A DNA stretch of 5,503 nt from Anaerolineae bacterium (GTDB taxonomy: Bacteria; Chloroflexota; Anaerolineae; UBA1429), in contig SKRJ01000403.1 of NCBI GenBank assembly GCA_007118555.1, positions 1 through 5,503 of the forward strand. Direction: 5' to 3'. Below are positions 5,322-5,503 of this stretch, piece after piece. Each line of letters starts with the position of its first letter. The stretch's first letter is position 1. Made by a program: the position numbers and the translations under genes. The notes beneath the pieces were generated by a model, which was not told the DNA's origin, did not search any database, and saw only the letters and a list, made by a program, of their open reading frames with translations.

Positions 5322-5503
5322 TCGGCAAGGGCAAAGGCGGCCTGTGCGCTGCCCAACAGGACATCGCGGGTGGCCTTGGGCTTCCTGCAAGGCGGGTTTT
5401 GCCAGGCGCCAGACCGATCCCACGATGATACCTGCTGGGCTCTTGCTACGCGCATGTAGATCCCACTCTGAGATCGGATACAGACCTACAACAGCCCATG
5501 GGA
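5303..5503 (-). pseudogene. Possible frameshifted C-terminal end of an unrecognised gene
   Basis: From the right edge, one minus-strand frame reads AVVGLYPISEWDLHARSK then SPAGIIVGSVWRLAKPALQEA. At GGG 5378-5380 the protein-like signal moves to the next frame, reading KATRDVLLGSAQAAFALADL and AQSD, then TGA at 5305-5303. Removing a single base from that G run (C run on the coding strand) would join them. I do not recognise the family. Base composition at third codon positions is less GC-biased than in the neighbouring genes, which fits a decaying or spurious frame. It could also be chance, since the two open stretches are only about 42 and 25 codons. The stop lies in the loop of the hairpin at 5280-5321. 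Confidence 0.3.

Noticed and set aside
5254..5503. Plus-strand open frame starting at ATG 5254 and open to the right edge
   Set aside because: The product is Arg/Pro/Gly-rich and has no family likeness or ribosome-binding site; the opposite strand is more protein-like.
1..5503. CRISPR array, tRNA or rRNA genes, insertion sequence
   Set aside because: No regularly spaced repeats, cloverleaf-like sequence, rRNA segment, transposase motif or terminal inverted repeats were seen.

Overview
The window is a GC-rich bacterial chromosomal segment with short intergenic gaps and many GTG starts. Gene content gives the best hint of origin: a GT39/ArnT-like membrane glycosyltransferase, an Eis-like three-domain acetyltransferase and a metX-metW pair. 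The promoters show TTGAC/TTGCC -35 boxes spaced 17 bp from a TAGACT -10. I lean towards Chloroflexota (Chloroflexia-like), with a proteobacterium as the alternative because metX-metW pairs are common there. This is inference only; no rRNA or other marker is present.

Layout. Bases 1-1144 (minus strand) hold the N-terminal 381 codons of a polytopic GT-C glycosyltransferase that runs off the left edge. Bases 1145-1385 are a divergent intergenic region with two well-formed sigma70-type promoters sharing the same -10 hexamer. Bases 1386-2573 (plus) encode an Eis-like N-acetyltransferase. Bases 2574-2733 are a leader region with two GC-rich hairpins, the second ending just before the metX ribosome-binding site. 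Bases 2734-5149 (plus) form a compact three-gene operon: metX (homoserine O-acyltransferase), metW (overlapping by 4 bp) and a GNAT resembling E. coli YhhY/AaaT, 20 bp downstream. Bases 5117-5503 are decayed minus-strand sequence: the C-terminus of a SAM-dependent methyltransferase broken by a 10-bp tandem duplication, then a strong imperfect hairpin, then a possible frameshifted end of another, unrecognised gene.

Function. MetX acylates homoserine, the committed step of methionine synthesis, and MetW is its usual partner, needed for activity in several proteobacteria that use the succinyl-CoA-type MetX. The third gene resembles an enzyme that N-acetylates methionine and phenylalanine, so the operon may pair making methionine with modifying it. 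The leader hairpins are the obvious place for feedback control, but they match no SAM or SAH riboswitch class I know. The glycosyltransferase and the Eis-like gene are divergently transcribed neighbours with no evident link to methionine.

The most unusual points are the unclassified metX leader with interchangeable stem arms, the AaaT-like gene in the metXW operon, the glycosyltransferase lacking the usual acidic residues of its family, and the reconstructable methyltransferase pseudogene at the right end.
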